NCBI GenBank assembly: GCA_963813315.1
Contig: CAWEYO010000028.1
Location: 1 to 64,000 of the forward strand
DNA from: CAWEYO01 sp963813315
GTDB lineage: Bacteria; Pseudomonadota; Alphaproteobacteria; Rhizobiales; Rhizobiaceae
DNA: 64,000 nucleotides
Direction: 5' to 3'
Shown: positions 28,336-38,335 of the stretch, one piece after another
How the letters are laid out: each line of letters starts with the position of its first letter
How positions within the stretch are numbered: position 1 is the stretch's first letter
Translations under genes and position numbers: made by a program
The notes under the pieces: generated by a model
The model's input: the letters and a program-made list of their open reading frames with translations, nothing else
Databases searched by the model: none
What the model was told of the DNA's origin: nothing

Positions 28336-28364
28336 TTGACAGAGAAACGTCAGCCCGTTATGAG
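28336..28364 (+). promoter_or_regulatory. putative housekeeping promoter for ykgO
   Basis: TTGACA (28336-28341), a 17-base spacer and TATGAG (28359-28364) form a good sigma-70-like pair 80 bases upstream of ykgO. A GGCGCG...CGCGCC hairpin with a short T run lies between about 28378 and 28401, so an attenuator is possible. Assigned by pattern only. Confidence 0.35.
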
Positions 28365-28443
28365 CCCTTGACAAATTCGGCGCGTCTTCGGGCGCGCCTT
28401 TCAGTTCGGCCCGGACGTGGGCCAATTCCGACGGGCAAGACCA

Positions 28444-28569
28444 ATGAAGATCAAGAACTCGCTCAAGGCCTTGAAGGGCCGTCATCGCGACAACCGCATG
28501 GTTCGCCGCAAGGGCCGCGTCTACATCATCAACAAGACGGCGCCGCGTTACAAAGCCCGTCAGGGTTGA
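28444..28569 (+). CDS. ykgO: 50S ribosomal protein L36, zinc-less paralogue
   Basis: A 41-residue protein, MKIKNSLKALKGRHRDN...PRYKARQG, which matches the type-B L36 of alphaproteobacteria. It sits in the large ribosomal subunit near the peptidyl-transferase base. The C-C-C-H zinc ligands of the standard RpmJ are absent here; the paralogue is the version that works without zinc, and in many proteobacteria it is the only or the stress-induced L36. Start ATG 28444 is fixed by homology, and the reading frame is very short, so it is easily missed. Confidence 0.9.
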   Translation: MKIKNSLKALKGRHRDNRMVRRKGRVYIINKTAPRYKARQG

Positions 28570-28637
28570 TCGGGACCGCCCGACCCTTCACACGAAATTC
28601 AGTTTGACGTTCCGCAACGTGGGGATAAATTCCGCAC

Positions 28638-29228
28638 ATGCGGAGCGTTTTTGCATTTTCCATCGGACTGGCACTCCTTGCTGCCGGCCCGGTCATTTCT
28701 GCAGAACAAGGCGAATCCCAACATGCCAAGCACGATGAAGAGGCTGGCAAAGGCCGTCTGGACGACCTGTTTGCGGACTTAAAGCGGGAGCGCAATGAAA
28801 AGGCCGCCGAGCGGATCGCGGGGAGGATCTGGCAGGAGTGGTTTAATTCGGGCAGTTCGACGGTAGACCTGATGATGAAATGGTCGGGCGACGCGCTCGA
28901 GGCAAAAAAGTACGATGTCGCGCTCGACTTCCTCGATCAGATCACGGTGCTCCAGCCGGCCTATGCCGAAGGCTGGAACCGCCGCGCAACCGTGCATTTC
29001 ATGATGCAGAACTACCGCAAATCGATGGCCGATATCGAGCGAACCCTGGAATTGGAGCCGCGCCATTTCGGAGCACTTTCCGGCTTGGCGCAGATCATGA
29101 AGAACACCGGACGCAAGCAGCGGGCGCTGGAGGCTTATCAGCAGGTTCTGGAGATCTATCCGATGATGCGCAGCGCGCAGGGGGAGGTCGCGACGCTTTC
29201 CGAGGAACTGGCGGGCGAGGGAATCTAA
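28638..29228 (+). CDS. exported TPR-repeat protein
   Basis: A 196-residue protein with signal peptide MRSVFAFSIGLALLAAGPVISA. Three TPR-like helix pairs follow: AKKYDVALDFLDQITVLQPAYAEGWN, NYRKSMADIERTLELEP and KQRALEAYQQVLEIYP, here cited in part. It is probably a periplasmic scaffold or assembly protein. It lies 68 bases behind ykgO on the same strand and may share its transcript. The family is widespread in Hyphomicrobiales without a known role. A repeat begins at its stop. Confidence 0.85.
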   Translation: MRSVFAFSIGLALLAAGPVISAEQGESQHAKHDEEAGKGRLDDLFADLKRERNEKAAERIAGRIWQEWFNSGSSTVDLMMKWSGDALEAKKYDVALDFLDQITVLQPAYAEGWNRRATVHFMMQNYRKSMADIERTLELEPRHFGALSGLAQIMKNTGRKQRALEAYQQVLEIYPMMRSAQGEVATLSEELAGEGI

Positions 29229-29331
29229 TGCATGTCGCCCAAAAGTGCGCAGCGATTTTGGGACAACGACATGCACAAAAACAATTGCCTAAAGCGCGTC
29301 GCATGAATCCGTTTCGAAGCAATGCGCTTTA
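29229..29331. repeat. palindromic intergenic repeat, family 3 copy
   Basis: TGCATGTCGCCCAAAAGTGC pairs with the later ...GGGACAACGACATGCA to make a hairpin, followed by a second hairpin CTAAAGCGC...GCGCTTTAG. The same two-hairpin unit is at 33348-33451 in the other orientation, and partly at 39402-39530. Just behind it (29337) is a short piece of family 2. Confidence 0.8.
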
Positions 29332-29502
29332 GGTCGTGTGTTGGTATTCAGGTGAGGCCGGCATGAAGGCAGCGCGGGGCGGTCCAGAATGCCACGCCCC
29401 GCCGCGATGAGCGTTCCGGCATGGGTCCTCGGGGCTCAAGCCCGAGGGTGACGACGCGGGGAGGCTTCGGCCAATCACAAGCGACAGCGATCGGCGTCAG
29501 CG

Positions 29503-30939
29503 TCAGATTCCGCTTAGCCCGTCAGAGCCGATATAGGCAATCCGCAACATGTTGGTGGAGCCGGGCGTCCTCAGCGGCACACCGGCGGTGATGATCACCC
29601 GGTCCCCAGCGCCGGCAAACCCTTCGGCAAAGGCAATTTGGCAGGCGCGGTCCACCATGTCGTCGAGGTCCGCTGCATCGGGCGTCACCACGCAATGGGT
29701 GCCCCATAGCAGCGACAGGCGGCGCGCCGTTTGCACCACTGGGGACAGCGCCACGATCGGCACCTGCGGCCGTTCGCGTGCCGCCCGCAAACCGGTGGTG
29801 CCGGACGCGGTGTAGGTAACGATCGCCTGAAGTTTCAAGGTTTCCGCGATCTGGCGCGCGGCAAGCGAAATCGCGTCGGCGCCGGTCGCTTCGGGTTCGG
29901 AGCGCTGCGCATTGATGATTCCCGCATAGGTCGGGTCCTGCTCGACGCGACGCGCGATGCGGTCCATCGTCGACACCGCCTCGACCGGAAACTGGCCGGC
30001 GGCTGATTCGGCCGACAGCATGATCGCGTCGGCGCCCTCAAACACCGCAGTCGCCACGTCCGACACTTCCGCGCGCGTGGGCACGGGAGCGGTGATCATC
30101 GATTCCAGCATCTGCGTCGCCACCACCACCGGCTTGCCGGCGCGCCGGGCAGCGCGCGTGATCTGCTTCTGGATGCCGGGAACGGCCTCGAGCGGCATTT
30201 CCACGCCAAGGTCGCCACGCGCGACCATCAGCGCATCGGAAAGCTCGATAATCTCGGCGAGCCGCGCCACCGCCTGCGGCTTTTCGATCTTCGAAAGCAG
30301 CGCCGCGCGGCCGCGGGCGATTTTGCGCACTTCGGCCAGATCCTCGGGGCGCTGGATGAAGGAAAGCGCGACCCAGTCGACACCCGTTGCCAGCACGGCA
30401 TCGAGGTCGCGGCGGTCCTTCTCGGTCAACGCGCCGACAGGCAGATCGGTATCTGGCAGGGAGACACCTTTGCGGTCGGATATTTTGGTGCCGGAAATGA
30501 CCGTGCAGTGCAAAGACCTGCCATCGCCGCCATCCGCCCGCAACTGAAGGCGCCCGTCGTCGATGAGCAACCGGTGGCCTGGTTGGACCGACTGCAGGAT
30601 TTCCGGATGCGGCAGGTGCACGCGCGTGGCGTCGCCCGGTTCCGGATTGTCGTCAAGCGTGAAGCTTTGACCAACAACGAGTTCCTCACTGCCCTTGATG
30701 AATTTGCCGACCCGCAGCTTCGGGCCCTGAAGGTCGGCGAGAATGCCGATCGGCCTGCCGAGCTCGCTTTCCACGGCCCGGATGCGGCTGACCAGAGCCT
30801 CCATCGACGGATGGTCGGTGTGGCTCATATTGATGCGGAATACATCGGCGCCGGCTTCGAAAAGCTTCCGGATCATCCCCTCGTCCGAAGAGGCGGGACC
30901 GAGAGTTGCGAGAATCTTGACCTTGCGGTTGCGTCTCAT
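29503..30939 (-). CDS. pyk: pyruvate kinase
   Basis: Pyk makes pyruvate and ATP from phosphoenolpyruvate and ADP, the last step of glycolysis. The 478-residue length is normal. The start RRNRKVKILATLGPAS, the Mg2+/substrate motif VFRINMSHTDH, SKIEKPQAV with the acid-base lysine, and MVARGDLGVE are in place, as is the C-terminal allosteric domain (VTYTASGTTGLRAARERP). Its ATG overlaps the stop of the upstream DUF1036 gene (ATGA), so both are co-translated. No frameshift is seen. Confidence 0.97.
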   Translation of the reverse strand: MRRNRKVKILATLGPASSDEGMIRKLFEAGADVFRINMSHTDHPSMEALVSRIRAVESELGRPIGILADLQGPKLRVGKFIKGSEELVVGQSFTLDDNPEPGDATRVHLPHPEILQSVQPGHRLLIDDGRLQLRADGGDGRSLHCTVISGTKISDRKGVSLPDTDLPVGALTEKDRRDLDAVLATGVDWVALSFIQRPEDLAEVRKIARGRAALLSKIEKPQAVARLAEIIELSDALMVARGDLGVEMPLEAVPGIQKQITRAARRAGKPVVVATQMLESMITAPVPTRAEVSDVATAVFEGADAIMLSAESAAGQFPVEAVSTMDRIARRVEQDPTYAGIINAQRSEPEATGADAISLAARQIAETLKLQAIVTYTASGTTGLRAARERPQVPIVALSPVVQTARRLSLLWGTHCVVTPDAADLDDMVDRACQIAFAEGFAGAGDRVIITAGVPLRTPGSTNMLRIAYIGSDGLSGI

Positions 30940-31424
30940 TGATTGTTGGTTCCCGTGGCGGCGGCTGCGCCGTCCGTTGCGGGCTCATCAGTCAGTTGGA
31001 CCATCCAGCTCGCCTGTTCGCCCGTGTCATGTTCCTGGAAGCCGGCGCGCTGGAAGCCACGGGCGAAACAATCGTTGATCCCGGAAATCTTGAACATGCT
31101 GTCGGCGACGCACATGTTGATCGGCCCCGCCCAGCGTCTGCCGGGCTCGGCATCCTCTGCGAAAAGATAGTAATAACGTGACAGCAACGGTCCCTCGATC
31201 AGGGTCTTGCAGGTCGAACCCGCAACATGCCACCAGCCCTCGGTCACCCATCCGGCCTTGGCGCGATAGCCGATCGCTACGCCGACCAGATTCTGGGTCG
31301 CGTTGCAAACCCGAAAATCGGCCAGTGCGGGCGTGGCCGACACGGCAGCAAGGAGGGGAAGGCCGAGGACGGCCAGGAGCACGGTCACCGCGGGGTGAAT
31401 TCGCTGCCTCCTTGCGAGTCTCAT
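30936..31424 (-). CDS. DUF1036 exported protein
   Basis: A 162-residue protein from ATG 31424 (GAGGGG upstream), signal peptide around AVTVLLAVLGLPLLAAV, cleavage after ALA. The DUF1036 domain reads DFRVCNATQNLVGVAIGYRAKAGWVTEGWWHVAGSTCKTL in parts, then YYYLFAEDAE, and FKISGINDCFARGFQRAGF. Four conserved cysteines suggest two disulfides in the periplasm. The role is unknown; the location immediately before pyk is well conserved in rhizobia and relatives. The stop overlaps the pyk start. Confidence 0.9.
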   Translation of the reverse strand: MRLARRQRIHPAVTVLLAVLGLPLLAAVSATPALADFRVCNATQNLVGVAIGYRAKAGWVTEGWWHVAGSTCKTLIEGPLLSRYYYLFAEDAEPGRRWAGPINMCVADSMFKISGINDCFARGFQRAGFQEHDTGEQASWMVQLTDEPATDGAAAATGTNNQ

Positions 31425-31650
31425 CCGAAAGCCCCTCGTACTTGAAACCAGCATCGTGCGATGTCCCTTTTCGGCAAAGTGCAGGCGCATGTCAACGCGG
31501 TTACACCGGCATCCTAATCGATTAATGCGCCAAAGACGCGGCACCGTAGAATTGACTGAAAAGAAGTGGCCAAACAACGGCGTTGCGCGGCGCCGCTCTT
31601 CGTGGAATGACTGCCTCGCAAAACACTCCCGCGCAGCGCCGAATCCCCCA

Positions 31651-32463
31651 ATGACTCGATCCTCGCTTTTCGCTCCATTCGATATCATCGAAGGCAACCG
31701 GGCGCTGGGCATCGTGCTCGTCGCGGATCACGCGCATCGCGAGTTGCCCGATGAGTACGGTAGCCTCGGCCTTCCGGCGGAAGAATTCGAGCGCCATATC
31801 GCCTACGACATCGGCGTCGAAATGGTGATGCGCAAACTGGCCGGGCTGCTGGGCGCGCCAGCCGTGATGGCCCGGTTCTCGCGGCTGCTCATCGATCCCA
31901 ATCGCGGCGAGGACGACCCGACGCTGATACGGCAGCTCTATGACGGCACCATCGTGCCCGGAAACTACAGGATCGAGCCGCAGGAGCGCGAGCGCCGGCT
32001 TGACCGGTTCTACCGGCCCTATCACGATGCCGTCGCGGCATTGACCGCATCGGTCGCACATGAATCTCGCCGCGCGCCTTTCATCCTCTCGGTGCATTCC
32101 TTCACGCCGGTCATGCAGGGCCATGTCCGCCCCTGGCACGCTGGCGTCCTGTGGGACATGGACCATCGCGCGCCGGGGCCGCTCATCGAGATGCTTTCGC
32201 AGGACAAGAGCCTGGTCGTCGGCGACAACGAGCCTTATGACGGCGCGCTTTTCGGCGACACCATGTTCCGCCACGCGATCGTCAACGGCTTCCCGCATGC
32301 GCTGATCGAGATCAGGCAGGATCTTATCAGCGATCGCAAGGGCGCCGATGACTGGGCTATGCGCCTTGCGCCGATCGTTGACGCGATCAATCGCCGCCCC
32401 GATATACATGAGGTCAGGCGGTTCGGCTCGCGCGCGGGGCTTGTACCAGGGATTTTGCCATGA
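31651..32463 (+). CDS. N-formylglutamate amidohydrolase family protein
   Basis: A 270-residue zinc hydrolase that removes formyl groups from N-formylglutamate or a related compound, linked to histidine or glutamate breakdown. Features are VLVADHAHRELP with metal histidines and acidic residues, ARFSRLLIDPNR, FILSVHSFTPVM with a second histidine region, and GFPHALIEIRQDL. The start ATG 31651 (MTRSSLFAPFD) is chosen over longer forms. It overlaps the DUF1244 gene by four bases (ATGA). The true substrate is not known for this clade. Confidence 0.9.
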   Translation: MTRSSLFAPFDIIEGNRALGIVLVADHAHRELPDEYGSLGLPAEEFERHIAYDIGVEMVMRKLAGLLGAPAVMARFSRLLIDPNRGEDDPTLIRQLYDGTIVPGNYRIEPQERERRLDRFYRPYHDAVAALTASVAHESRRAPFILSVHSFTPVMQGHVRPWHAGVLWDMDHRAPGPLIEMLSQDKSLVVGDNEPYDGALFGDTMFRHAIVNGFPHALIEIRQDLISDRKGADDWAMRLAPIVDAINRRPDIHEVRRFGSRAGLVPGILP

Positions 32464-32821
32464 TCGAACTTACAGACCAGCAGAGGCGCGATTTCGAAGC
32501 AGCGGCGTTCCGCAGGCTGGTCGAGCATCTGCGTCTTCGCAGTGACGTGCAGAATATCGACCTCATGAACCTCGCCGGCTTCTGTCGGAATTGCCTGTCC
32601 AACTGGTATCGCGAAGCGGCAAGTGATGCCGGCTTCGCATTGTCCAAGGAAGAGTTGCGAGATCCATCTATGGCATGCCCTACGCCGAATGGCGCGAGAA
32701 GCACCAGACGGAAGCATCGCCCGAGAAGCGCGGCGAATTCGAAGCGCGCCGGCCGAAGGATCACGGGGAACCTGACCAGGATGATCGTCAGGGCGAGGAA
32801 AGTAGCCTTGAGAAGCGGTAG
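32460..32821 (+). CDS. DUF1244 family protein, one-base frameshift
   Basis: The family is a small alphaproteobacterial and gammaproteobacterial protein of about 100-120 residues with FRRLVEHLR, VQNIDLMNLAGFCRNCLSNWY, which holds two cysteines, and GMPYAEW. The written frame is normal until LSKEELR at about 32658 and then loses similarity. The next frame continues IYGMPYAEWREKHQTEASP and ends EESSLEKR at 32821. One missing base near 32665 explains it. Start overlaps the upstream stop. Function is unknown; conservation with the upstream hydrolase and with gapR nearby is typical. Confidence 0.85.
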
Positions 32822-32994
32822 ATGAGCACCGGAATCGCGGATCGCCATTTGCGGTATGCGCTACGAATTTTCGGTCATGGGTTGATCGCGGGATTCGGCG
32901 CTTGACCCGCCCGACCTGCTAAGGCATCGAACCGCCGGACCTCTCGCCGCGAGTTGCGGCCGCATTCATGCTATCGACAAGACGAGGGAAGAAC

Positions 32995-33249
32995 ATGGAC
33001 GAAGTTGCCACAAAAGACACAGTTGCCGCGGCCGAGCTTAGGCAGTTGATCGAGCGTATCGAGCGCTTGGAAGAGGAGAAGGCCATCCTGATGGAGGACA
33101 TCAAGGAAGTTATGGCTGAGGCGAAGGGCAGGGGCTACGACACAAAGGCGATGCGGACGATCATTCGCCTTCGCAAGAAAGACCAGGCCGAGCGTCAGGA
33201 GGAAGAGGCTATTCTCGAACTGTATATGAACGCACTGGGCATGGTTTGA
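32995..33249 (+). CDS. gapR: nucleoid-associated protein GapR (DUF2312)
   Basis: An 84-residue DNA-binding protein. ATG 32995 is preceded by GAGGGAAG. Features are a long acidic N-terminal helix (AAELRQLIERIERLEEEKAILMEDI) that forms the coiled coil and then the basic KGRGYDTKAMRTIIRLRKK helix that contacts DNA. In Caulobacter GapR binds overtwisted AT-rich DNA ahead of replication forks. The protein is intact and of normal length. Large repeats follow. Confidence 0.93.
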   Translation: MDEVATKDTVAAAELRQLIERIERLEEEKAILMEDIKEVMAEAKGRGYDTKAMRTIIRLRKKDQAERQEEEAILELYMNALGMV

Positions 33250-33937
33250 CCGATCGGCCAGACGCATTCGAACAGCGGCGTCAGCTCTGATTTCAACCTC
33301 GAGCAGGTCCTTGGCCTTTCTGCGAGCGCAGTTCCACGGCCTTTCTCCTAAAGCGCGTTGCTTCGGAACGGATTCATCCGACGCGCTTTAGACTATTGTT
33401 TTTGTGCATGTCGTTATCCCAAAACCGCTGCGAACTTTTGGGCGACATGCATTGGGCGCTGGACTTGCCGCCTTGCTGTTTCATGGCAGGGCGTTTTCCG
33501 GCGGCTTCGTTTGGCCAAGGTAGCCGGAGTAATACAGGGCAGAGTCGGCCGATGAGTTGCCCAGCCCACACTGCCGATGGCAAATATGCGAGCGAATATG
33601 ATCGGGCGCGCAAGTTCTTGCGGCCAGGAGCACGCCGGGGCCTCTGTTAAACGTTTCGAATTGGCAGGGGCTGTGCTGCCTTGGGGCAGGCAGCGCTACT
33701 TCGGATGGTTCGCGCAACACCCCAGACACAGCACCGCGCAATCAATGCACTTTACACTACGCAATGACGGTTATATGAATTTGCAGGTTTTGAGACCGGC
33801 GCGAGCCTGGAGCATCGGACTCGAAAGTGGGTATCGGTTTCGGGAAAAATCCGATGCTCAGACAAAGAGATAGAGCAGCAGTACCGATACCATCGGTGCG
33901 CCCGATGCTTTAGGTTTGCCGGAGGCAGGAGAAAAGG
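33250..33937. repeat. repeat-rich intergenic region
   Basis: No gene. It holds a family 3 unit (33348-33451, two hairpins TAAAGCGCG... and GTGCATGTCG...) and a RIME-like palindrome GAGCATCGG...CCGATGCTC at 33810-33859. A promoter for the iorA gene should lie at the right end; the GTG start has AGGAGAAAA in front. Confidence 0.7.
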
Positions 33938-36089
33938 GTGGCGGAGCGTTCTTTTGCTCGCGAAGTCGAGGATCTGAAACTCGGCGAGGGCGAGGTCTTT
34001 CAAGGCGAAGGCATTCTGGCCATTACCAAGGCGCTGCTCCAATCGGGCGTTTCGTATGTCGGCGGCTATCAGGGATCGCCGATCTCGCATCTGATGGATG
34101 TTCTGGCCGATGCCCGGGAAGTGCTCAACGACCTTGGCGTGCATTTCGAGAGTTCAGCCTCCGAGGCTGCCGCGGCCGCCATGCTCGCGGCCTCTATCAA
34201 TTATCCACTGCGTGGCGCGGTAACCTGGAAGTCGACGGCCGGAACAAATGTCGCTTCCGATGCGCTGACCAACCTCGCCTCAAGCGGCGTCAAGGGCGGC
34301 GCGCTCGTCATCCTCGGCGAGGACTTTGGCGAAGGCTCATCGATACCGCAGGAACGCAGCCATGCCTTCGCCATGAAGTCACAGATATGGCTGCTCGATC
34401 CGCGCCCCAACCTCGAATCCATCGTCAAGGCGGTCGAGGATGGTTTCGAGCTGTCGGAAGCATCCAACACGCCGGTCATGCTGGAAGTCCGTATCCGCGC
34501 CTGCCACGTCCATGGGCAGTTCGTCGCAAAGAGCAACCGGCGCCCGCAATTCACCCTCGCGCAAGCGCTGGAGCATCCGGTACGGGATGTGAACCGCATC
34601 GTCCTGCCACCCGCCTCCTTCGCCCATGACAAGGAAAAGATCGAGAAGCGCCGGCCCGCCGCGATCGAATTCATCAGGGAGCGCAAGCTCAACGAGCGTT
34701 TCGGCCCGCTCGACGGCGAGGTAGGCATCATCCTGCAGGGCGGAATGTACAACAGCGTCATCCGCGCGCTGCAGCTCCTCGGCCTCGCCGATGCATATGG
34801 CGACTCGGCCATTCCGCTCTACGTGTTGAACGTAACCTACCCGCTGATCGACGACGAAGTTGCAGCCTTCGCCGCCGGCAAGAAGGCGGTGCTGATGGTG
34901 GAGGAGGGCCACCCGGAGTATCTGGAGCAGGCCGTCAACACCGTCCTGCGCCGCCGCGACATCCATACGGCGGTCGCCGGCAAGGATGTGCTGCCGATGA
35001 GCGGCGACTACACGGCGGCAGTCCTCATGACGGGCATCGAGGCGTTTCTGGTGACACATGCGGCCACGCTGCTCGGCAACCGTCCGCCCCTGCCCTCCGC
35101 CGATCCGGTGCTTGCCGACCCCAAGGTCAAGGCGCTGGCGGACGTGGTGCCGGCGCGGCCGGCGGGCTTCTGCACGGGCTGCCCGGAACGGCCGATCTTC
35201 GCGGCGATGAAGTTGATGGAGAAGGAGCTCGGCCAGCACCATATCGCGGCCGACATCGGTTGCCACCTGTTCTCCATCCTGCCGCCCTTCAACATCGGCG
35301 GCTCGACTATGGGCTATGGCCTTGGCCCTGCTTCAGCTTCGGCTTTCAACGTCAAGGCCGGCAAGAAACCGATCTCGATCATGGGCGACGGCGGTTTCTG
35401 GCACAATGGCCTGTCCAGCTCCATCGGCAATGCCGTCTACAACAAGCATGACGGCGTCATCATGATCGTCGACAACTTCTATTCCTCGGCGACAGGAGGC
35501 CAGGACATTCTGTCCTCACGCGCCCGAGAATCCGGACCGTTCGACCAACAATCCGATCGCAAAGGCGGTGAAGGGCATCGGCGCCAAATGGGTGCGTGAA
35601 ATCGATCGCACATATGATGTCGCCAAGATGCGCGACACGCTCAAGGAGGCGCTCACTTCGACGGAAGAGGGGCCGAAAATCATCGTCGCTTCGTCTGAAT
35701 GCATGCTGAACAAGCAGCGGCGGGTGAAGCCTTTGTTCTCCAAGGCCGTCAAGGAGGGCCGTCGCATGGTGCGCGAACGTTTCGGCGTCGACGAGGACGT
35801 CTGTACGGGCGACCATGCCTGCATCCGGCTGTCGGGCTGCCCATCCCTCTCTGTCAAACACACCACGGACCCGTTGCGGGACGATCCGGTGGCGGCGATC
35901 GACAACACCTGCGTCGGCTGCGGCAATTGCGGGGAGGTATCGGAGGCCGCCGTGCTCTGCCCATCCTTTTACAGGGCCGATATCGTTTACAACCCGACCG
36001 GCTGGGACCGATTCCTGGCGGGCGCCCGCAACGCCGTCATCGGCTTGCTGCAACGCCGGCGCGATCGCCGCCGTACAGTCTTCGCATGA
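33938..36089 (+). CDS. iorA: indolepyruvate ferredoxin oxidoreductase alpha-type subunit, one-base frameshift
   Basis: The enzyme uses thiamine diphosphate and CoA to decarboxylate aryl pyruvates. Seen are the pyrimidine-binding part (GVSYVGGYQGSPISHL, FESSASEAAAAAMLAAS), and the ThDP-binding part GDGGFWHNGLSSSIGNAVYNK with the GDG...N motif. Downstream come DEDVCTGDHACIRLSGCPSL and NTCVGCGNCGEV, cysteine clusters for 4Fe-4S centres. At about 35520 the frame shifts; one base missing in a CGCG run gives NPDRSTNNPIAKAVKGIGAKW and restores the family. Corrected length about 717 residues. The stop overlaps iorB. The GTG start 33938 is used. Confidence 0.9.
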
Positions 36090-37646
36090 GGCCAGGCGTG
36101 GACCAGATCGCGCGCATCAAACAGGCACTGGTCGTCGAGAAGCCGATCTGCATCGCCATCCTGGCGATGGGAGGGCAGGGTGGCGGCGTACTCACCGACT
36201 GGATCGTGGCCCTTGCCGAAGGGGAAGGCTGGGTAGCGCAATCGACCTCAGTCCCTGGCGTGGCCCAGCGCACAGGCGCGACCATCTATTATGTCGAGAT
36301 GATGCAGCCGAAGGACGGAAAGCCACCGGTGCTGTCACTCATGCCGACGCCGGGCGACGTCGACATCGTGCTTGCGGCAGAGTTCATGGAGGCAGGGCGC
36401 TCGATGCTGCGCGGGCTGGTGACGCCTCAGCGCACGACGCTGATTGCTTCGACCCATCGCTCCTACGCCGTAGGAGAGAAGGAGAAGCCGGGAGACGGCA
36501 CTGGTGACCCCCAAACCGTCGTGGAAGCGTCGGGCATCGCGGCGCGCCGCACCATCGTGTTCGACATGCAGAAGCTTGCGGAGGACAATGGCAGCGTAAT
36601 TTCGGCCGCCATGTTCGGGGCGCTCTGCGGAGCCGGCGTGCTGCCATTCGGCCGGGCCGCTTTCGAGACGGCTGTCAAGGCCGGCGGCAAGGGCGTGGAG
36701 GCGAGCCTGCGCACGTTCGACGCGGCCGTTCGGCGCGCGGAGGGAGGCAAATCCGACCCGATCGCGCGTGCCCCGCAAAAGGATCTGCCGGAGCCGCCTC
36801 AATGCGGTCGGCAATCCGCCGCTCGACGGTCTGCTCGCACGGATACATTCGGTGTTCCCGGATCCGCTGAGGCCGATGCTTTATGCCGGGGTCAGGCGGC
36901 TTGTGGATTTCCAGGACCCCGCCTATGGCCACGAATATCTCGATCGCATGGCGAGACTGCTCGAGCTGGATCGCACTGCGGGCGGCGAGCAACGCGACTT
37001 CGCGTTTACCGCGGCAGCCGCGAAATATCTCGCCGGGGCCATGGCCTATGACGACGTCGTGCGCGTCGCCGACCTGAAGACGCGCGCCTCCCGCTTCGAG
37101 CGGGTGCGCAAAGAGATCGCTGCCACAGGCGAGCAGCTGGTGTACACGACGGAATACATGCATCCGCGCATGGACGAGGTCGTCGGCACGCTACCGATCG
37201 GGCTCGCCCGTTTCATCGAGAGCCGGCCAAGGTTGTTCAGGGCGCTGGATCGCAGAATCAACAAGGGAAGGCGCGTGCGCAGCGGCACGATCGGCTGGTT
37301 CCTGATGCTCTACGTGCTGGCTGGCATGCGCCGTTTCCGCCGCCGGCTGATGCGGCACACGCGGGAGATGGAACATATCGGGCAGTGGCTCGGCGCAGCC
37401 GAAGGCGTCCTGCCGGTAAATTACGACCTCGCCGTCGAAGTCATCGCTTGCCGCCGGCTCGTGAAGGGCTATTCCGACACCCACGCGCGCGGCCAGTCGA
37501 AGTTCGACCGGGTCCTCGGCACCTTGCCGGCATTGACCCACAGGAGCGATGGCGCGGACTGGCTGAAACGCCTGCGCCAGGCAGCCCTGCTGGACGAGGA
37601 AGGCCTGGCGCTCGACGGCGCAATCAGGACGGTAGAAACGCTTTGA
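36086..37646 (+). CDS. iorB: indolepyruvate oxidoreductase subunit beta family protein, one-base frameshift
   Basis: The gamma/beta-type domain of a 2-oxoacid oxidoreductase (AILAMGGQGGGVLTDWIVALAE, VPGVAQRTGATIYYVEM, SMLRGLVTP) covers the first 230 residues. A C-terminal domain of about 290 residues (LYAGVRRLVDFQDPAYGHEYLD, LAGAMAYDDVVRVADLKTR, VYTTEYMHPRMDEVVGTLP and CRRLVKGYSDTHARG) is the extension found in rhizobial proteins of about 510 residues. The two parts are in different frames; the shift falls at 36780-36800. Together with IorA it forms the oxidoreductase. The double break in both subunits is notable. Confidence 0.88.
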
Positions 37647-37665
37647 ACCGGCGGAACGTCCGGGA

Positions 37666-38178
37666 CTACAGGTCGTGCTTGCGCACGTTCTGAAGCATGC
37701 GGTGCAACGTCGCCACGAAATGCCGATAGCTCTCTTCGTCCACCCCGTCGAACAGCTGCTCGAAGCGTTCATAGATCGCCGGCCAGATCTTCTGCAATGC
37801 TGCGCGCCCCTCTTCGGTGATCGATACATCACGGATGCGCATATCGTCGGAGCGAGGCTGGCGCCGAACCCAGCCCTGTTCTTCCATGGCGTCCAGAGTG
37901 CGGCTTGTCGTCGACTGTTCGGTCACCGCATAGACGGACAGCTCGTTGATCGTAAGCGTCGGCATTATCGACAGGACGGCAAGCACCCGCATGTTCGTCG
38001 TGGTCATGTCGAACGCCTTGAGCTCCTCGGCAACGTTGCTGTTCCAACGGGCCGTCACCCGATTGAGAAGATAGGGCGCGAACTGATTGAGCCCGATTTC
38101 GCCGAGGCTCGGTGCGCCATCGCTCGACGCGACCGGCCAGCGCGACGCCTTTCTTGTCTGCGAATTGTCAGCGTCCAC
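37666..38178 (-). CDS. MarR family transcriptional regulator
   Basis: A 170-residue winged-helix protein. GTG 38178 has GAGGAA six bases upstream and replaces the long antisense-like extension. It shows GLNQFAPYLLNRVTARWN, the helix-turn-helix LTINELSVYAVTEQSTTSRTLDAMEEQGWVRRQP, cited in part, and the wing DDMRIRDVSITEEGRAAL. MarR proteins bind small aromatic ligands. It converges with iorB (19 bases), so it may regulate iorAB or the divergent oxidoreductase remnant. Confidence 0.88.
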   Translation of the reverse strand: MDADNSQTRKASRWPVASSDGAPSLGEIGLNQFAPYLLNRVTARWNSNVAEELKAFDMTTTNMRVLAVLSIMPTLTINELSVYAVTEQSTTSRTLDAMEEQGWVRRQPRSDDMRIRDVSITEEGRAALQKIWPAIYERFEQLFDGVDEESYRHFVATLHRMLQNVRKHDL

Positions 38179-38335
38179 GACTATTCCTCGAATATGTCCC
38201 CGCCCGGTGGATAGGGTTGGCATTTCGCGACAGGTAACAGATGCGTCCATGCGCCTGCAAGCTTTACGGGGCAGGCAGCCGCTGGGCACGATCCATGCAT
38301 TCAGGAACATTGCCGCGCAGGAGCATAACGAAACA

